This document shows, piece by piece, positions 25,194-34,167 of a stretch of DNA of 48,445 bases; position 1 is the stretch's first letter, and each line of letters opens with the position of its first letter. The stretch spans positions 1 through 48,445 of the forward strand of contig NZ_NEGJ01000020.1 in NCBI RefSeq assembly GCF_002135415.1, read 5' to 3'. The notes beneath the pieces were generated by a model, which did no database searches, had not been told where the DNA came from, and saw only the letters and a program-made list of their open reading frames with translations. The translations under genes were made by a program, and so were the position numbers. The DNA is from Acinetobacter sp. ANC 3832. Its GTDB lineage: Bacteria > Pseudomonadota > Gammaproteobacteria > Pseudomonadales > Moraxellaceae.

Positions 25194-26165
25194 ATGACTG
25201 ATCTAATTCTTCCTCCACATTTAGCTGATAATAAGGCTTTTACTCGTGTCTTTCAGCCAAATAAGATTACCTTTGGTTTAATCGCGCCTTTTAAGGGCTA
25301 TCCTGAAGGGCCTGTACCGAATATGTCTGATCATGCGGAGCTAGCAAAAATGGCAGATGAAGGAGGTATTTCAGCATTATGGATTAGAGATGTGCCTTTT
25401 TACGATCCAAATTTTGGCGATGTCGCACAAGTTTATGATCCATTTGTGGATCTAGGTTATCTTGCAGCAATCACTAAAAATATTACTTTAGGTACAGCAG
25501 GCATTGTTTCACCTTTACGTAATCCAATTTTAACGGCTAAACAAGCTGCATCGGTGGATCAACTCTCAGGTGGACGTTTTATATTAGGTATGTCGAGTGG
25601 AGATCGACCTGTCGAATATCCTGCTTTTGGTTGTGATTTTGAGAATCGTGCAGATCGTTTTAGAGAAGCATGGCAAATGATTCGAACCTTAAATGAAAAT
25701 AAATTCCCTAAGATGGCCACACAACATCATGGTAACTTATCAGGAAATATCGATTTAATTCCGAAACCAGTTGGAAGTCATTTACCGATGATAACGATTG
25801 GTCGTGCTCGTCAAGATATGTCTTGGTTTGCCAATCAATCAGACGCATGGATTTGGCATGGTGTTGATCCGAAGCGTTCAAAAGGTATTGTGCAGGAAAT
25901 TGAAGAACAAGGTGATGGGAAAACATGGCATCCATTTGGATATGCAAACTTTTTAGATTTAAGTGAAAATCCAGACGAACCTGCTCAATTACACAATAAT
26001 ATTTTTCTAAGAACAGGTCGTAATGCGCTGATGGAGTTTTGGGAACAACAACGTCAAGACGGTGTTTCCCACATCACACTCAATTTAAAACCAACGCGTC
26101 GGCCTGCCAAAGAAGTTTTACAGGAGCTGATAGAATACGTTGTACCGCAATTTAGTCATTCTTAA
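25194..26165 (+). CDS. Luciferase-like (LLM class) flavin-dependent oxidoreductase
   Basis: A 323-residue TIM-barrel protein of the bacterial luciferase-like superfamily, with no signal peptide. Typical segments are ITLGTAGIVSPLRNPILTAKQAASVDQLSGGRFILG and the following GDRPVEYPAFG. Family members are FMNH2- or F420-dependent; in this genus FMNH2 is expected. They monooxygenate or desulfonate small organic substrates. No strong ribosome site is visible before the ATG. It heads a cluster with a LysR gene converging on it, a SnoaL-like protein and an NADPH:FMN reductase that could supply reduced FMN. The substrate is unknown. Confidence 0.87.
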   Translation: MTDLILPPHLADNKAFTRVFQPNKITFGLIAPFKGYPEGPVPNMSDHAELAKMADEGGISALWIRDVPFYDPNFGDVAQVYDPFVDLGYLAAITKNITLGTAGIVSPLRNPILTAKQAASVDQLSGGRFILGMSSGDRPVEYPAFGCDFENRADRFREAWQMIRTLNENKFPKMATQHHGNLSGNIDLIPKPVGSHLPMITIGRARQDMSWFANQSDAWIWHGVDPKRSKGIVQEIEEQGDGKTWHPFGYANFLDLSENPDEPAQLHNNIFLRTGRNALMEFWEQQRQDGVSHITLNLKPTRRPAKEVLQELIEYVVPQFSHS

Positions 26166-26179
26166 GCTTTTAAAGATAA

Positions 26180-26216
26180 AGAAACAGATTCAAATTAAAG
26201 ATTTGGATCTGTTTCT
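26180..26216. terminator. Bidirectional terminator between convergent genes
   Basis: A 16-bp stem, AGAAACAGATTCAAAT with ATTTGGATCTGTTTCT, closed by TAAAG with one G-U pair. It overlaps the last codons of the LysR gene, which ends at 26195. Confidence 0.75.
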
Positions 26217-27127
26217 ATTCTTTCCCAAGGTGGTATATCTGTCCATTGTTCAGTAAGGAAATCAATAAACATACGAATACGTGGTGACAAGTGTTTTTTA
26301 CTTGGATAAATAATACGGATAGGTTCATCCGAAACAGCATATTCCTCTAAAATTGGAACAAGTTCCCCACGGTCAATCGATTTTTTTGTCAGATAAGACG
26401 GCAGTTGGATAATCCCAAAACCTGAAATAGCTGAAGCCAATATCGCATCTGAACTATCAATCTTCATTTTTTCAGGCCCTTCAAATATATAAGGTCCCTG
26501 ATCTGTTTTAAATTTCCAGTTTTTCCGATTAAAGCTACCATTGAAAAAAATAGTATTGAATTGCAATAAATCTTGCGGTGTTTGTGGACAGCCATGCAGT
26601 TGTAAATATTGAGGAGAAGCACATGTCTGCATGCTTTGCCAACCAATTGTACGCGTTAACAGTCGAGAATCATCTTTAGGCTCTCCAATACGAATACCGA
26701 TATCAAAGCCTTCCTCAATCACATCGACAAAGCGATCGGTAAAAGAAATATCTGCATTCAAATCAGACCACTTTTTGAGGAAATCATGCAATACCGGTAA
26801 AATATACTGGTGGCCCAATGAATGTGGCGCAGTAATTTTTAAAGTGCCCGTAGGATGTACACGACGAGTTGCCATAACCTGATCAATTTCATCTAAATCT
26901 TCTAGAATCTGTTTGCAATAATCAAAAAGAATACGACCTTCATCGGTCAAACTGAGACTTCGTGTAGTTCTATTGAGTAGCCGTACATTCATTTGTTGTT
27001 CTAATCGGACAATACTTTTACCAATAGCAGAGCGTGACAAACCTAAATGTTTTGCAGCTTTGGTATAACTGCCCTGTTTTACAGAGCTAACGAATGCAGA
27101 TAGATCACCTATTCGATTGATTTCCAT
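26195..27127 (-). CDS. LysR-family transcriptional regulator
   Basis: A 310-residue LysR protein. The N-terminal winged helix is clear (FVSSVKQGSYTKAAKHLGLS and SIVRLEQQMNVRLLNRTTRS), followed by a type 2 periplasmic-binding-like effector domain from about residue 90. The start at 27127 (MEINRIGDL) is preceded by AAAGAGA; the frame extends to 27175 without such a site. It is divergent from the SnoaL-like and FMN reductase pair, with about 105 bp between, and convergent with the luciferase-like gene. It probably regulates one or both. The effector is unknown. Confidence 0.9.
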   Translation of the reverse strand: MEINRIGDLSAFVSSVKQGSYTKAAKHLGLSRSAIGKSIVRLEQQMNVRLLNRTTRSLSLTDEGRILFDYCKQILEDLDEIDQVMATRRVHPTGTLKITAPHSLGHQYILPVLHDFLKKWSDLNADISFTDRFVDVIEEGFDIGIRIGEPKDDSRLLTRTIGWQSMQTCASPQYLQLHGCPQTPQDLLQFNTIFFNGSFNRKNWKFKTDQGPYIFEGPEKMKIDSSDAILASAISGFGIIQLPSYLTKKSIDRGELVPILEEYAVSDEPIRIIYPSKKHLSPRIRMFIDFLTEQWTDIPPWERIETDPNL

Positions 27128-27233
27128 GATTTTCTCTTTTATTAAATCGATATCAACCCAATATATGGGAATCAATATCTACAATATTTTAATTATAATG
27201 CCATTAGTTAAATATTAAGGCAAATTAAAAGAT

Positions 27234-28148
27234 ATGACCAAGCGATCTCAAGCATCACTCCGATTTGAAAAATTTATTCAGCTTTGGCAAGGCAATACTA
27301 CTGATCTGGTCGAAACATTCCTGAGTCAAGATATTCAATTGTCTTCAAGTCATCGAGGCAATCAACGCTCAATTTCTCAAGTTATTGATCATCTCAAAAA
27401 TGACTTTGATTCTAATGCAAGTAACAACATACACATCTCAAATGTTGTAGAAAAATCTACGACAGAAAAAACTCAGATAAGCGCATACTTTTATGGTGAA
27501 ACAACGCTTAAAAATACAGTTTTTTTCGGCGGAATGATGATTGTCACTTTAAATCAACATTTAATTGATGATATTAAAATTCAAATGAATTGGGTCGATG
27601 GTGATAAATCACTCATTTCCCATTGGTCTTTACCCTTAGAACGTTTGTGGAAACCCAAGGATCCAAAATCTTCAGCCATTATGAGCGAACTTGATGCTAT
27701 TTGGCACAGTTCAGAAAATGAATTGAGTCCAAATAGTCATGAGGAGCGAATTGCTGAAGCATGGTATCGCTATGCATGGGCATTAGATCTAGCAGATACC
27801 TCCTTATATATGGATGCATTTACAGATGATGCAATTGTCCAACTCCCTCCGATGGGAACGCTCACAGGCAAAAGAGAAATTATCTCGACCTTAAAAGCTT
27901 TTAGAATGCCTTGGCCATCTATCCAACATTATGGTGAACCACTTCAAATAGATATTAATCTTGAGAAAAAGACAGCTGACTTAATGCTTGGTCGAATTAT
28001 TCCTCAACAAGCACAAGATACAGAGGGTCAATCCATCTATGCAGCACATTATAAAATTGAACTGCACTTAACTCAGACAAATCAGTGGAAAATTCATCGA
28101 ATGAACTATTTACCAGGTTGGATTCGTACTCAGCATGGAGAACTATAA
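27234..28148 (+). CDS. Tandem SnoaL-like (NTF2-fold) protein
   Basis: A 304-residue cytoplasmic protein that appears to hold two NTF2/SnoaL-like domains. The first, about 5-135, runs from FEKFIQLWQGNTTDLVETFLSQD. The second, about 165-300, is the clearer copy and runs from IAEAWYRYAWALDLADTSLY through FTDDAIVQLPPMGTLTGKREI. SnoaL-like domains act as small hydratases, isomerases or dehydratases or bind ligands; no catalytic residues can be assigned with confidence. The stop codon overlaps the FMN reductase start as TAATG, so the two are translationally coupled. Confidence 0.75.
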   Translation: MTKRSQASLRFEKFIQLWQGNTTDLVETFLSQDIQLSSSHRGNQRSISQVIDHLKNDFDSNASNNIHISNVVEKSTTEKTQISAYFYGETTLKNTVFFGGMMIVTLNQHLIDDIKIQMNWVDGDKSLISHWSLPLERLWKPKDPKSSAIMSELDAIWHSSENELSPNSHEERIAEAWYRYAWALDLADTSLYMDAFTDDAIVQLPPMGTLTGKREIISTLKAFRMPWPSIQHYGEPLQIDINLEKKTADLMLGRIIPQQAQDTEGQSIYAAHYKIELHLTQTNQWKIHRMNYLPGWIRTQHGEL

Positions 28149-28663
28149 TGAAAAAAGTTGTCGGTATTGTCGGGAATTTTAATCAGCCTTCACGAACTTA
28201 TCAGTTAGCTGAAGAGATTGTAAATAAGACCGCCCACTCGTCAGGACTTAACGCTCAGCTTTATAATCTTTCTGCATTAGGGCCATCCTTTCCAAATGCT
28301 CAATCACTGAAAGACTTAGATGATCAAGCACAAGCCATCATTGAGGACATCATCAATGCTGAGATTCTGGTCATTAGTGTGCCGACGTGGAATGCGAGTT
28401 ATCCAGGTATGTTCAAACATTTGTTTGATTTAATATCACCAGAAGCAATGCAGGCAAAACCCATGATTCTTGCAGCAACAGGTGGTTCAGAACGACATGC
28501 TTTAATGCTCGAATATCAAGTGAGACCATTATTCAATTATTTTAAAGCTTGTCCTGTAACGACTTCTATTTATGCCACTAGCACCGATTGGAATGAGAAT
28601 AGGCTTTCATCTGAACTTAATCTTCGAATTGATCAAGCAGTCAGTGAGATACGTTGTGCTTAG
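28148..28663 (+). CDS. NADPH-dependent FMN reductase (flavodoxin-like)
   Basis: A 171-residue flavodoxin-fold reductase. The FMN phosphate loop is in VVGIVGNFNQPSRTYQL, and VISVPTWNASYPGMFKHLFDL and LAATGGSERHAL match the SsuE/MsuE-like family. I use the ATG at 28148, which follows GGAGAAC and overlaps the previous stop; the frame extends upstream to 28085 inside the preceding gene. It probably supplies FMNH2 to the luciferase-like enzyme 2 kb away. Its gene ends before a strong terminator. Confidence 0.88.
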   Translation: MKKVVGIVGNFNQPSRTYQLAEEIVNKTAHSSGLNAQLYNLSALGPSFPNAQSLKDLDDQAQAIIEDIINAEILVISVPTWNASYPGMFKHLFDLISPEAMQAKPMILAATGGSERHALMLEYQVRPLFNYFKACPVTTSIYATSTDWNENRLSSELNLRIDQAVSEIRCA

Positions 28664-28731
28664 TAGTTCATATATTGCTAAATTTAAAATGTATTAATTG
28701 CTTATTGTATTTAAATATATCCAAAATACTG

Positions 28732-28767
28732 AAACCACAGCCTTAAAATAAAGACTGTGGTTTTTTT
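28732..28767 (+). terminator. Rho-independent terminator after the FMN reductase gene
   Basis: AAACCACAG (28732-28740) pairs with CTGTGGTTT (28755-28763), with additional inner pairing and a run of T. It separates the Old Yellow Enzyme gene from the pair upstream. Confidence 0.85.
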
Positions 28768-28906
28768 GCATTGAAATACTAAGTAGTGCAATAAACTAAG
28801 ATATTTATCACAACTCACATGCGAAATAACTGCACTTAGCATGGGAAACACATTCCCTAATCTTTGTTTTAAGATGCATTTAAGTTTTAAAACATGTGGA
28901 CTGTGA

Positions 28907-30064
28907 GTGAAAAATTATCAATTTTTAAACCCTATTATTCTCCCGAATGGGGTTCAAATTAAAAACCGTGTTGTCTTAGCACCAATGACTGAACAGATGG
29001 CATTTCAGGATGGAACGGTTAGTCTTGAAGAAATTAATTACATGCAACAACGTGCAGGCGGTGTCGGTTTACTCATTACACCTGTGGCATATATTAATAA
29101 AGAAGGTAAAGGTTTTGAAGGTCAGTTAGGTGTAGATGATGATCATAAAATTGCGGGACTAAGCAAGTTAGCATTTGCAATTAAATCTCGTGGCGCTAAA
29201 GCAATTTTACAAATTTTTAGTGCTGGCCGAATGACAAATTCACATATTACACGAGGCTTGAAACCTGTCAGTGCTAGTGCAATTGCTGCGCCGAGAAATG
29301 GTGCAGAATGTCCTCGTGAATTAAGCCAGGATGAGGTTGTGAATACAATCAAAGATTTTGCAGAAGCAACACGCCGAGCAATTGCAGCTGGATTTGATGG
29401 TATTGAATTGCATGGTGCAAATACATATTTACTCCAGCAATTTGTATCCCCACACTCTAATCGACGTACAGATCAATGGGGTGGCTCATTAGAGAAACGT
29501 TTATTTTTTCCGATGACCGTTATTAATGAAGTATTGAAAGTAAAAGAAAAGTTTGCAACACCAGAATTTATTGTCGGATATCGATTATCCCCAGAGGAAA
29601 TGGAAGAACCTGGGATTAGCTTAGATGATACAAAGTATTTTATCGATAAGTTACAACAAACAGATATTGATTATATTCATGTATCTATGGGTAATGTCTG
29701 GCGTACATCGATGCGTGATCAATCTGATTCAGTTCCTATTATCAAACAGCTTAGAAAGGTTTCTAGTAAGAAACCTTTAATTGCGGTTGGGAGCATCAGA
29801 ACGCCTGAACAAGCAGAAGATGTGATGAATAGTGAAATTGATTTTATTGCTTTGGGACATCAATTAATTATTGAACCTAATTGGGTTGAAAAAGTAGCTT
29901 CAGGTCAAGAAGACAGCATTCGTTATCAATTACATGCTGCTGATCTAGATGATCTAGGCGTAAAACCACCCTTTTTAGAGTTTATTCGTGATATGCCCGG
30001 ATTTGATATTTTAGGTTTAGATTATGCAGATAATCGAGAAATTGTTAAAGTCACTTATCTGTAA
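28907..30064 (+). CDS. NADH:flavin oxidoreductase (Old Yellow Enzyme family)
   Basis: A 385-residue FMN-dependent TIM-barrel enzyme. RVVLAPMTEQMAF near the start, FDGIELHGANTYLLQQFVSPHSNRRTDQWGGSLEKR around 160-190 and PLIAVGSIRTPEQAEDV are family segments. It probably reduces an activated C=C bond of an enone or unsaturated ester in the cytoplasm. The start is GTG at 28907: a TGA lies directly upstream in frame and GTGGA stands before it. It is the last rightward gene of the flavin-enzyme cluster, behind a terminator, so it has its own promoter. Confidence 0.88.
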   Translation: MKNYQFLNPIILPNGVQIKNRVVLAPMTEQMAFQDGTVSLEEINYMQQRAGGVGLLITPVAYINKEGKGFEGQLGVDDDHKIAGLSKLAFAIKSRGAKAILQIFSAGRMTNSHITRGLKPVSASAIAAPRNGAECPRELSQDEVVNTIKDFAEATRRAIAAGFDGIELHGANTYLLQQFVSPHSNRRTDQWGGSLEKRLFFPMTVINEVLKVKEKFATPEFIVGYRLSPEEMEEPGISLDDTKYFIDKLQQTDIDYIHVSMGNVWRTSMRDQSDSVPIIKQLRKVSSKKPLIAVGSIRTPEQAEDVMNSEIDFIALGHQLIIEPNWVEKVASGQEDSIRYQLHAADLDDLGVKPPFLEFIRDMPGFDILGLDYADNREIVKVTYL

Positions 30065-30072
30065 TGATGCAA

Positions 30073-30096
30073 AAAGTCCGTAGAAATACGGGCTTT
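30073..30096 (+). terminator. Terminator hairpin after the Old Yellow Enzyme gene
   Basis: AAAGTCCGTA and TACGGGCTTT pair (one G-U) around GAAA. The following 30100-30448 is AT-rich with a short AACATATGTT palindrome and no gene that I can see. Confidence 0.7.
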
Positions 30097-30448
30097 GGAT
30101 TTATATAAACAACTCAATAAAAAAATGTCTACAAGATCGGCGGCTACTGAAAATTTCATTCAAATCTTAAGACTTTTTTTGTAGGAAACAATCTATTCAT
30201 AGCTAGGTTCATGAACTAAATATTTTATAAATTATCAATATAATATGCTAAGTCACTAAATTTATTAATTATTAAGAATAATCTAATTATGAACTAGATT
30301 TTAGGTAAACATAAGTTAAATAAATAACATATGTTGTTTAGTTCATTAATAATATTGACATAGAGTAAATTGAGCTCTATTTTGTTTTTCATAGGTACTT
30401 GCGGATATTTTCCTTAAATCAAAAGCTTAAGAAATCTTTTTTCTATTT

Positions 30449-31108
30449 TCAATTTAGGTGTGATCGTTGATCAATAAGTAAACATGCTGTGAGTTGTTGT
30501 AATTCAGCAAAACTTAATCCATCCACAATTTCAATCACATAAGCTTGTTGTTCTTTTATTTCAATAATACATAAATCCGTGTAAATTCGGTCAACACATT
30601 GCTCACCAGTGATTGGATAAGTCAATTGATTTACAATTTTAGCATTACCTTGCTTTGTGACATGCTCCATGCATACAAAAATACGTTTAGCACCCACAGC
30701 TAAATCCATTGCACCACCGACAGCAGGAACATCATCTACATTACCTGTGTGCCAATTGGCTAAATCACCATTCATCGCAACTTGAAATGCACCCAATACA
30801 CAAATATCTAAATGCCCACCACGCATAATATCAAATGAATCTCCATGATGCATAAAACAGCCACCATCTAATAAAGTTACGAGCTCCTTACCCGCATTAA
30901 TTAGATCAGGGTCTTCTTTACCTAGAATCGGTGGTGGGCCAAAGGCTAAGATGCCATTTTCTGAATGTAAAAAAATTTCTTTATCTTCTGGTAAGTATTT
31001 AGCAATATTGGTTGGTAAGCCAATGCCTAAATTAACATAAGATCCATCAGGAATATCTTCAGCAATCATTTTTGCAATATCTTCACGACTTCTTTTTTGA
31101 ATATTCAT
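30449..31108 (-). CDS. 3-oxoacid CoA-transferase subunit B (PcaJ/DcaJ-like)
   Basis: A 219-residue family I CoA-transferase beta subunit. The catalytic Glu50 lies in LHSENGILAFGP, and GGAMDLAVGAKRIFV and the substrate-loop region are typical. It acts with subunit A, whose stop overlaps this start as TAATG, giving equal synthesis. The pair moves CoA, usually from succinyl-CoA, to a dicarboxylate or 3-oxo acid. With the acyl-CoA dehydrogenase upstream and the beta-oxidation genes divergent from it, activation of a dicarboxylate such as adipate, as by DcaIJ of A. baylyi, is the best reading. 3-Oxoadipate or acetoacetate are alternatives. Confidence 0.88.
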   Translation of the reverse strand: MNIQKRSREDIAKMIAEDIPDGSYVNLGIGLPTNIAKYLPEDKEIFLHSENGILAFGPPPILGKEDPDLINAGKELVTLLDGGCFMHHGDSFDIMRGGHLDICVLGAFQVAMNGDLANWHTGNVDDVPAVGGAMDLAVGAKRIFVCMEHVTKQGNAKIVNQLTYPITGEQCVDRIYTDLCIIEIKEQQAYVIEIVDGLSFAELQQLTACLLIDQRSHLN

Positions 31109-31776
31109 TAAATATCACTCACTTTCACAACATGCTGAATAAAAATTCCTGGCGTAATAATAGCTTCAGGATCAAGCTCACCTAAGTTAACTGTTTCATT
31201 GACTTGTACAATGGTCGTGGTTGCAGCTTTTGCCATAATTGGGCCAAAATTTCGTGCTGCTTTTCGATATATTAAATTACCCCAACGATCTGCTTTATCT
31301 GCATAAATCAATGCATAATCAGCTATAAGTGGGTATTCCAGTACATAGTTTTTCCCATTTATCTTTCTTGTTTCCTTGCCTTCAGCTATTTTGGTTGCAT
31401 ATCCAGTTGGTGTAAATACCGCACCTAATCCCGAACCTGCAGCTTGAATACGGCATGCTAAATTACCTTGCGGAACTAATTCTAGTTCAATTTTCCCAGC
31501 ATTATATAATTCACTAAACACGGTTGAACCTGCTGACTTTGGGAAAGAACATACAATTTTTTTGACTAAACCTGAAAGTAGTAATTTTGTTAGCCCTCGT
31601 TCACCAGATGCTGCATTATTATTAATTAACGTTAATTCTCTAGGTCCTATATCTATTAATGCCTCAATAAGTTCAATAGGCTGTCCAGTAATACCAAATC
31701 CACTGGTCATAATGGTTGAGCCATCAGGAATTTTTTTAAGTACCGATTCAATATCACTGGTAATTTTATTTATCAT
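31108..31776 (-). CDS. 3-oxoacid CoA-transferase subunit A (PcaI/DcaI-like)
   Basis: A 222-residue alpha subunit of a family I CoA-transferase, with IPDGSTIMTSGFGITGQP near the N-terminus, ELVPQGNLACRIQAAGSGLGAVFTP in the middle and a normal length. The ribosome site before the ATG is weak. It overlaps subunit B by one base and follows the acyl-CoA dehydrogenase gene by 67 bp, with an intercistronic hairpin between them. See subunit B for the inferred substrate. Confidence 0.88.
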   Translation of the reverse strand: MINKITSDIESVLKKIPDGSTIMTSGFGITGQPIELIEALIDIGPRELTLINNNAASGERGLTKLLLSGLVKKIVCSFPKSAGSTVFSELYNAGKIELELVPQGNLACRIQAAGSGLGAVFTPTGYATKIAEGKETRKINGKNYVLEYPLIADYALIYADKADRWGNLIYRKAARNFGPIMAKAATTTIVQVNETVNLGELDPEAIITPGIFIQHVVKVSDI

Positions 31777-31803
31777 AATAACTGATGCTTCTATATAAAT
31801 ATG

Positions 31804-31834
31804 GGATGAAACTCAAGAAAAACGAGCTTCATCC
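31804..31834 (-). other. Intercistronic hairpin within the leftward CoA operon
   Basis: GGATGAAACTC (31804-31814) and GAGCTTCATCC (31824-31834) pair with one mismatch or wobble. No T-run follows, so it is more likely an mRNA-stability or attenuation element than a full terminator. Confidence 0.45.
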
Positions 31835-31843
31835 TGATTAAAA

Positions 31844-32998
31844 TTAAGCCGTTGCTTCCTTAATCATATTTTTTGCAATAATGATTTGTTGAATCTGCGT
31901 GGTTCCTTCATATAAACGGAATAAACGTACATCTCGGTAAAAACGCTCAATTGCATATTCGCTGATGTAACCTGCTCCACCATGTATTTGCACGCAACGA
32001 TCTGCGACTCGTCCACACATTTCAGTCGCAAACATTTTTGAACATGATGCTTCTGTACTAATATTTTCACCCAGATCTCTGCGACGAGCTGCATCAAGCA
32101 CCATACACTTAGCCGCATAAATTTCAGCTTTAGAGTCAGCCAACATTGCTTGTATTAATTGAAATTGAGCAATAGGTTGACCAAACTGTTTACGTTCAAC
32201 TGCATAATTCAACGCATCTTCTAGCATACGTTCAGCACTTCCAACGCTGTACGCTGCAATATGTAAGCGACCTTTGTCCAATACTTTCATGGCAGTTTTA
32301 AAACCGACACCTTCTACACCACCGATCAGTTGATCTTTATGTATACGGCAGTTTTCAAAGATCACATCACAGGTATGTGATCCTTTTTGTCCCATTTTTT
32401 TATCAATTTTACCAAGCGATAAGCCTTCTGTACCCGCTTCTACTAAAAATGCAGAAATTGCAGATGATCCTTTAATTGTCAGATTGGTTTTTGCCATGAC
32501 TGTAAAAGTTGCTGCGCGTGGTGCATTGGTTATAAAGCGTTTTGTACCATTCAAAATATAATAGTCACCATCTTTTGCTGCTGTTGTTTTTAATGAAGCA
32601 GCATCCGACCCTGCATCTGGTTCAGTTAAACAAAATGATCCTATAATTTCTCCACTTGCATAGCGTGGTAAATATTTTTGTTTTTGTTCTTCTGTACCAT
32701 CAATAATGATTCCACTCGAACCAATGCCATTATTAGTACCAATTAACGATCGAAAAGCTGGGGAAGTCTGGCCAAGTTCAAAAGCGACACGGACCTCTTC
32801 CTCCATCGTTATGCCTAGGCCACCAAATTCTTCTGGTATGGTTAGTCCAAACAATCCTAGTTCACGCATTTGTTGCACAACAGATTCAGGAATTTGATCT
32901 GTTTCAGCTACCTCATGTTCAAGTGGTACAAGTTCATTTTTAACGAAATCACGTATTGTAAAAAGTAATTGTTGCAACATTTCTTCATCACGAACCAT
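31844..32998 (-). CDS. Acyl-CoA dehydrogenase (DcaA-like)
   Basis: A 384-residue FAD-dependent acyl-CoA dehydrogenase. GSFCLTEPDAGSDAASL and FITNAP are flavin- and substrate-binding segments, QIHGGAGYISEYAIERFYRD follows, and Glu364 in YEGTTQIQ is the expected catalytic base. The ATG has AGGAGATAG upstream. It would introduce the 2,3 double bond into a short acyl-CoA or dicarboxylyl-CoA. First gene of the leftward operon with the CoA-transferase, it is divergent from enoyl-CoA hydratase, and the spacer contains two matching operator-like sites. Confidence 0.9.
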   Translation of the reverse strand: MVRDEEMLQQLLFTIRDFVKNELVPLEHEVAETDQIPESVVQQMRELGLFGLTIPEEFGGLGITMEEEVRVAFELGQTSPAFRSLIGTNNGIGSSGIIIDGTEEQKQKYLPRYASGEIIGSFCLTEPDAGSDAASLKTTAAKDGDYYILNGTKRFITNAPRAATFTVMAKTNLTIKGSSAISAFLVEAGTEGLSLGKIDKKMGQKGSHTCDVIFENCRIHKDQLIGGVEGVGFKTAMKVLDKGRLHIAAYSVGSAERMLEDALNYAVERKQFGQPIAQFQLIQAMLADSKAEIYAAKCMVLDAARRRDLGENISTEASCSKMFATEMCGRVADRCVQIHGGAGYISEYAIERFYRDVRLFRLYEGTTQIQQIIIAKNMIKEATA

Positions 32999-33132
32999 GT
33001 CTATCTCCTATCCTTTTTCATTCATTATCCTATTGATTTTTTAAACTCTAGGATGTCCATTTTAAAAATAATATCCGTTTTCAATTGACTCATGCATCAT
33101 TGATGTTAATTTCACTAATTAATATTTAATTA

Positions 33133-33149
33133 GTTTCGTATTGCAAAAC
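33133..33149. promoter_or_regulatory. IclR-type operator, site 1
   Basis: GTTTCGTATTGCAAAAC, an imperfect palindrome of IclR-family style, 135 bp from the acyl-CoA dehydrogenase start. In reverse complement its core GCAATACG is identical to that of site 2. Confidence 0.55.
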
Positions 33150-33264
33150 TATAATCAAAATAATTTTTAAAACAAATTAGAATTTCAAATCCATATTATC
33201 AAATATTCTTATTGAAAATATGCTTGTATTTTTTAAAAATACAAGCAAAATTAAAAACAAATAT

Positions 33265-33280
33265 GTTTCGCAATACGGAA
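33265..33280. promoter_or_regulatory. IclR-type operator, site 2, overlapping the hydratase ribosome site
   Basis: GTTTCGCAATACGGAA ends eight bases before the enoyl-CoA hydratase start, and its GGAA probably serves as the ribosome binding site. A bound regulator here would block the rightward operon. The rest of 33000-33288 is AT-rich promoter DNA. Confidence 0.55.
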
Positions 33281-33288
33281 TTTGATAA

Positions 33289-34089
33289 ATGTTTAATTAT
33301 GATAACAATGCGGATGACAGCAATATCATCACAGTTGACTTCTCTACACCTAAAGTTGCAGTCATTTGTATTAATCGACCTGAAGCAAAAAATGCTTTAA
33401 ATATTTTAGTGCGCAAACGTCTAGCAGAAACTTTTTCAGAATTAACTTTTAATGATGATATTCATGCAATTGTATTAACAGGCGGAGAAACTGTTTTTGC
33501 GGCAGGTGCAGATTTAAAAGAAATGGCAACTGCGACCTCAACAGAAATGATGCTTCGTCATACAGAGCGTTACTGGAATGTGATTGCACAATGTCCTAAA
33601 CCTATAATTGCAGCTGTAAATGGCTATGCCCTAGGGGGTGGATGTGAATTGGCTATGCATGCAGATATTATTATTGCAGGCAAAAGTGCGATATTTGGTC
33701 AACCAGAAATTAAAGTGGGTGTCATTCCTGGTGCAGGTGGCACTCAACGACTATTTAGAGCTGTAGGTAAATTTCATGCGATGCGTATGATTATGACTGG
33801 CGTATTGGTTTCTGCAGATGAGGCATATCGTATCGGACTAGTTTCTCAGCTTACAGAGGATGAGCAAACTATTGCTACTGCATTACAAATGGCAACTGAT
33901 CTAGCAAGAATGCCTCCAATTGCATTACAGCAAATGAAAGAAATTGCTTTATTAAGTGAAGATGTGCCTTTAAATGCTGGTTTATGTTTAGAAAGAAAGG
34001 CTTTTCAGCTTTTATTTTCCACGGAGGATCAAAAAGAAGGCGCTGCTGCATTCCTTGAAAAGCGCCATCCAAATTATGTAGGTCGATAA
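33289..34089 (+). CDS. Enoyl-CoA hydratase (PaaF/DcaE-like)
   Basis: A 266-residue crotonase. AAGADLKEM forms the oxyanion region, and the two catalytic glutamates are Glu120 (GGGCELAMHAD) and Glu140 (FGQPEIKVGVIPGAGGTQR). It hydrates a 2,3-enoyl-CoA, here probably 2,3-dehydroadipyl-CoA. GGAA eight bases upstream of the ATG is shared with the operator-like site. It is the first gene of the rightward operon, 78 bp from the 3-hydroxyacyl-CoA dehydrogenase gene. Confidence 0.9.
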   Translation: MFNYDNNADDSNIITVDFSTPKVAVICINRPEAKNALNILVRKRLAETFSELTFNDDIHAIVLTGGETVFAAGADLKEMATATSTEMMLRHTERYWNVIAQCPKPIIAAVNGYALGGGCELAMHADIIIAGKSAIFGQPEIKVGVIPGAGGTQRLFRAVGKFHAMRMIMTGVLVSADEAYRIGLVSQLTEDEQTIATALQMATDLARMPPIALQQMKEIALLSEDVPLNAGLCLERKAFQLLFSTEDQKEGAAAFLEKRHPNYVGR

Positions 34090-34167
34090 TGCATGAATCG
34101 AAAATAATATTCAAAAACTAATTGATTAGGTTTACGCCCACCAAATGGCATATAAAGGATTTACTCG

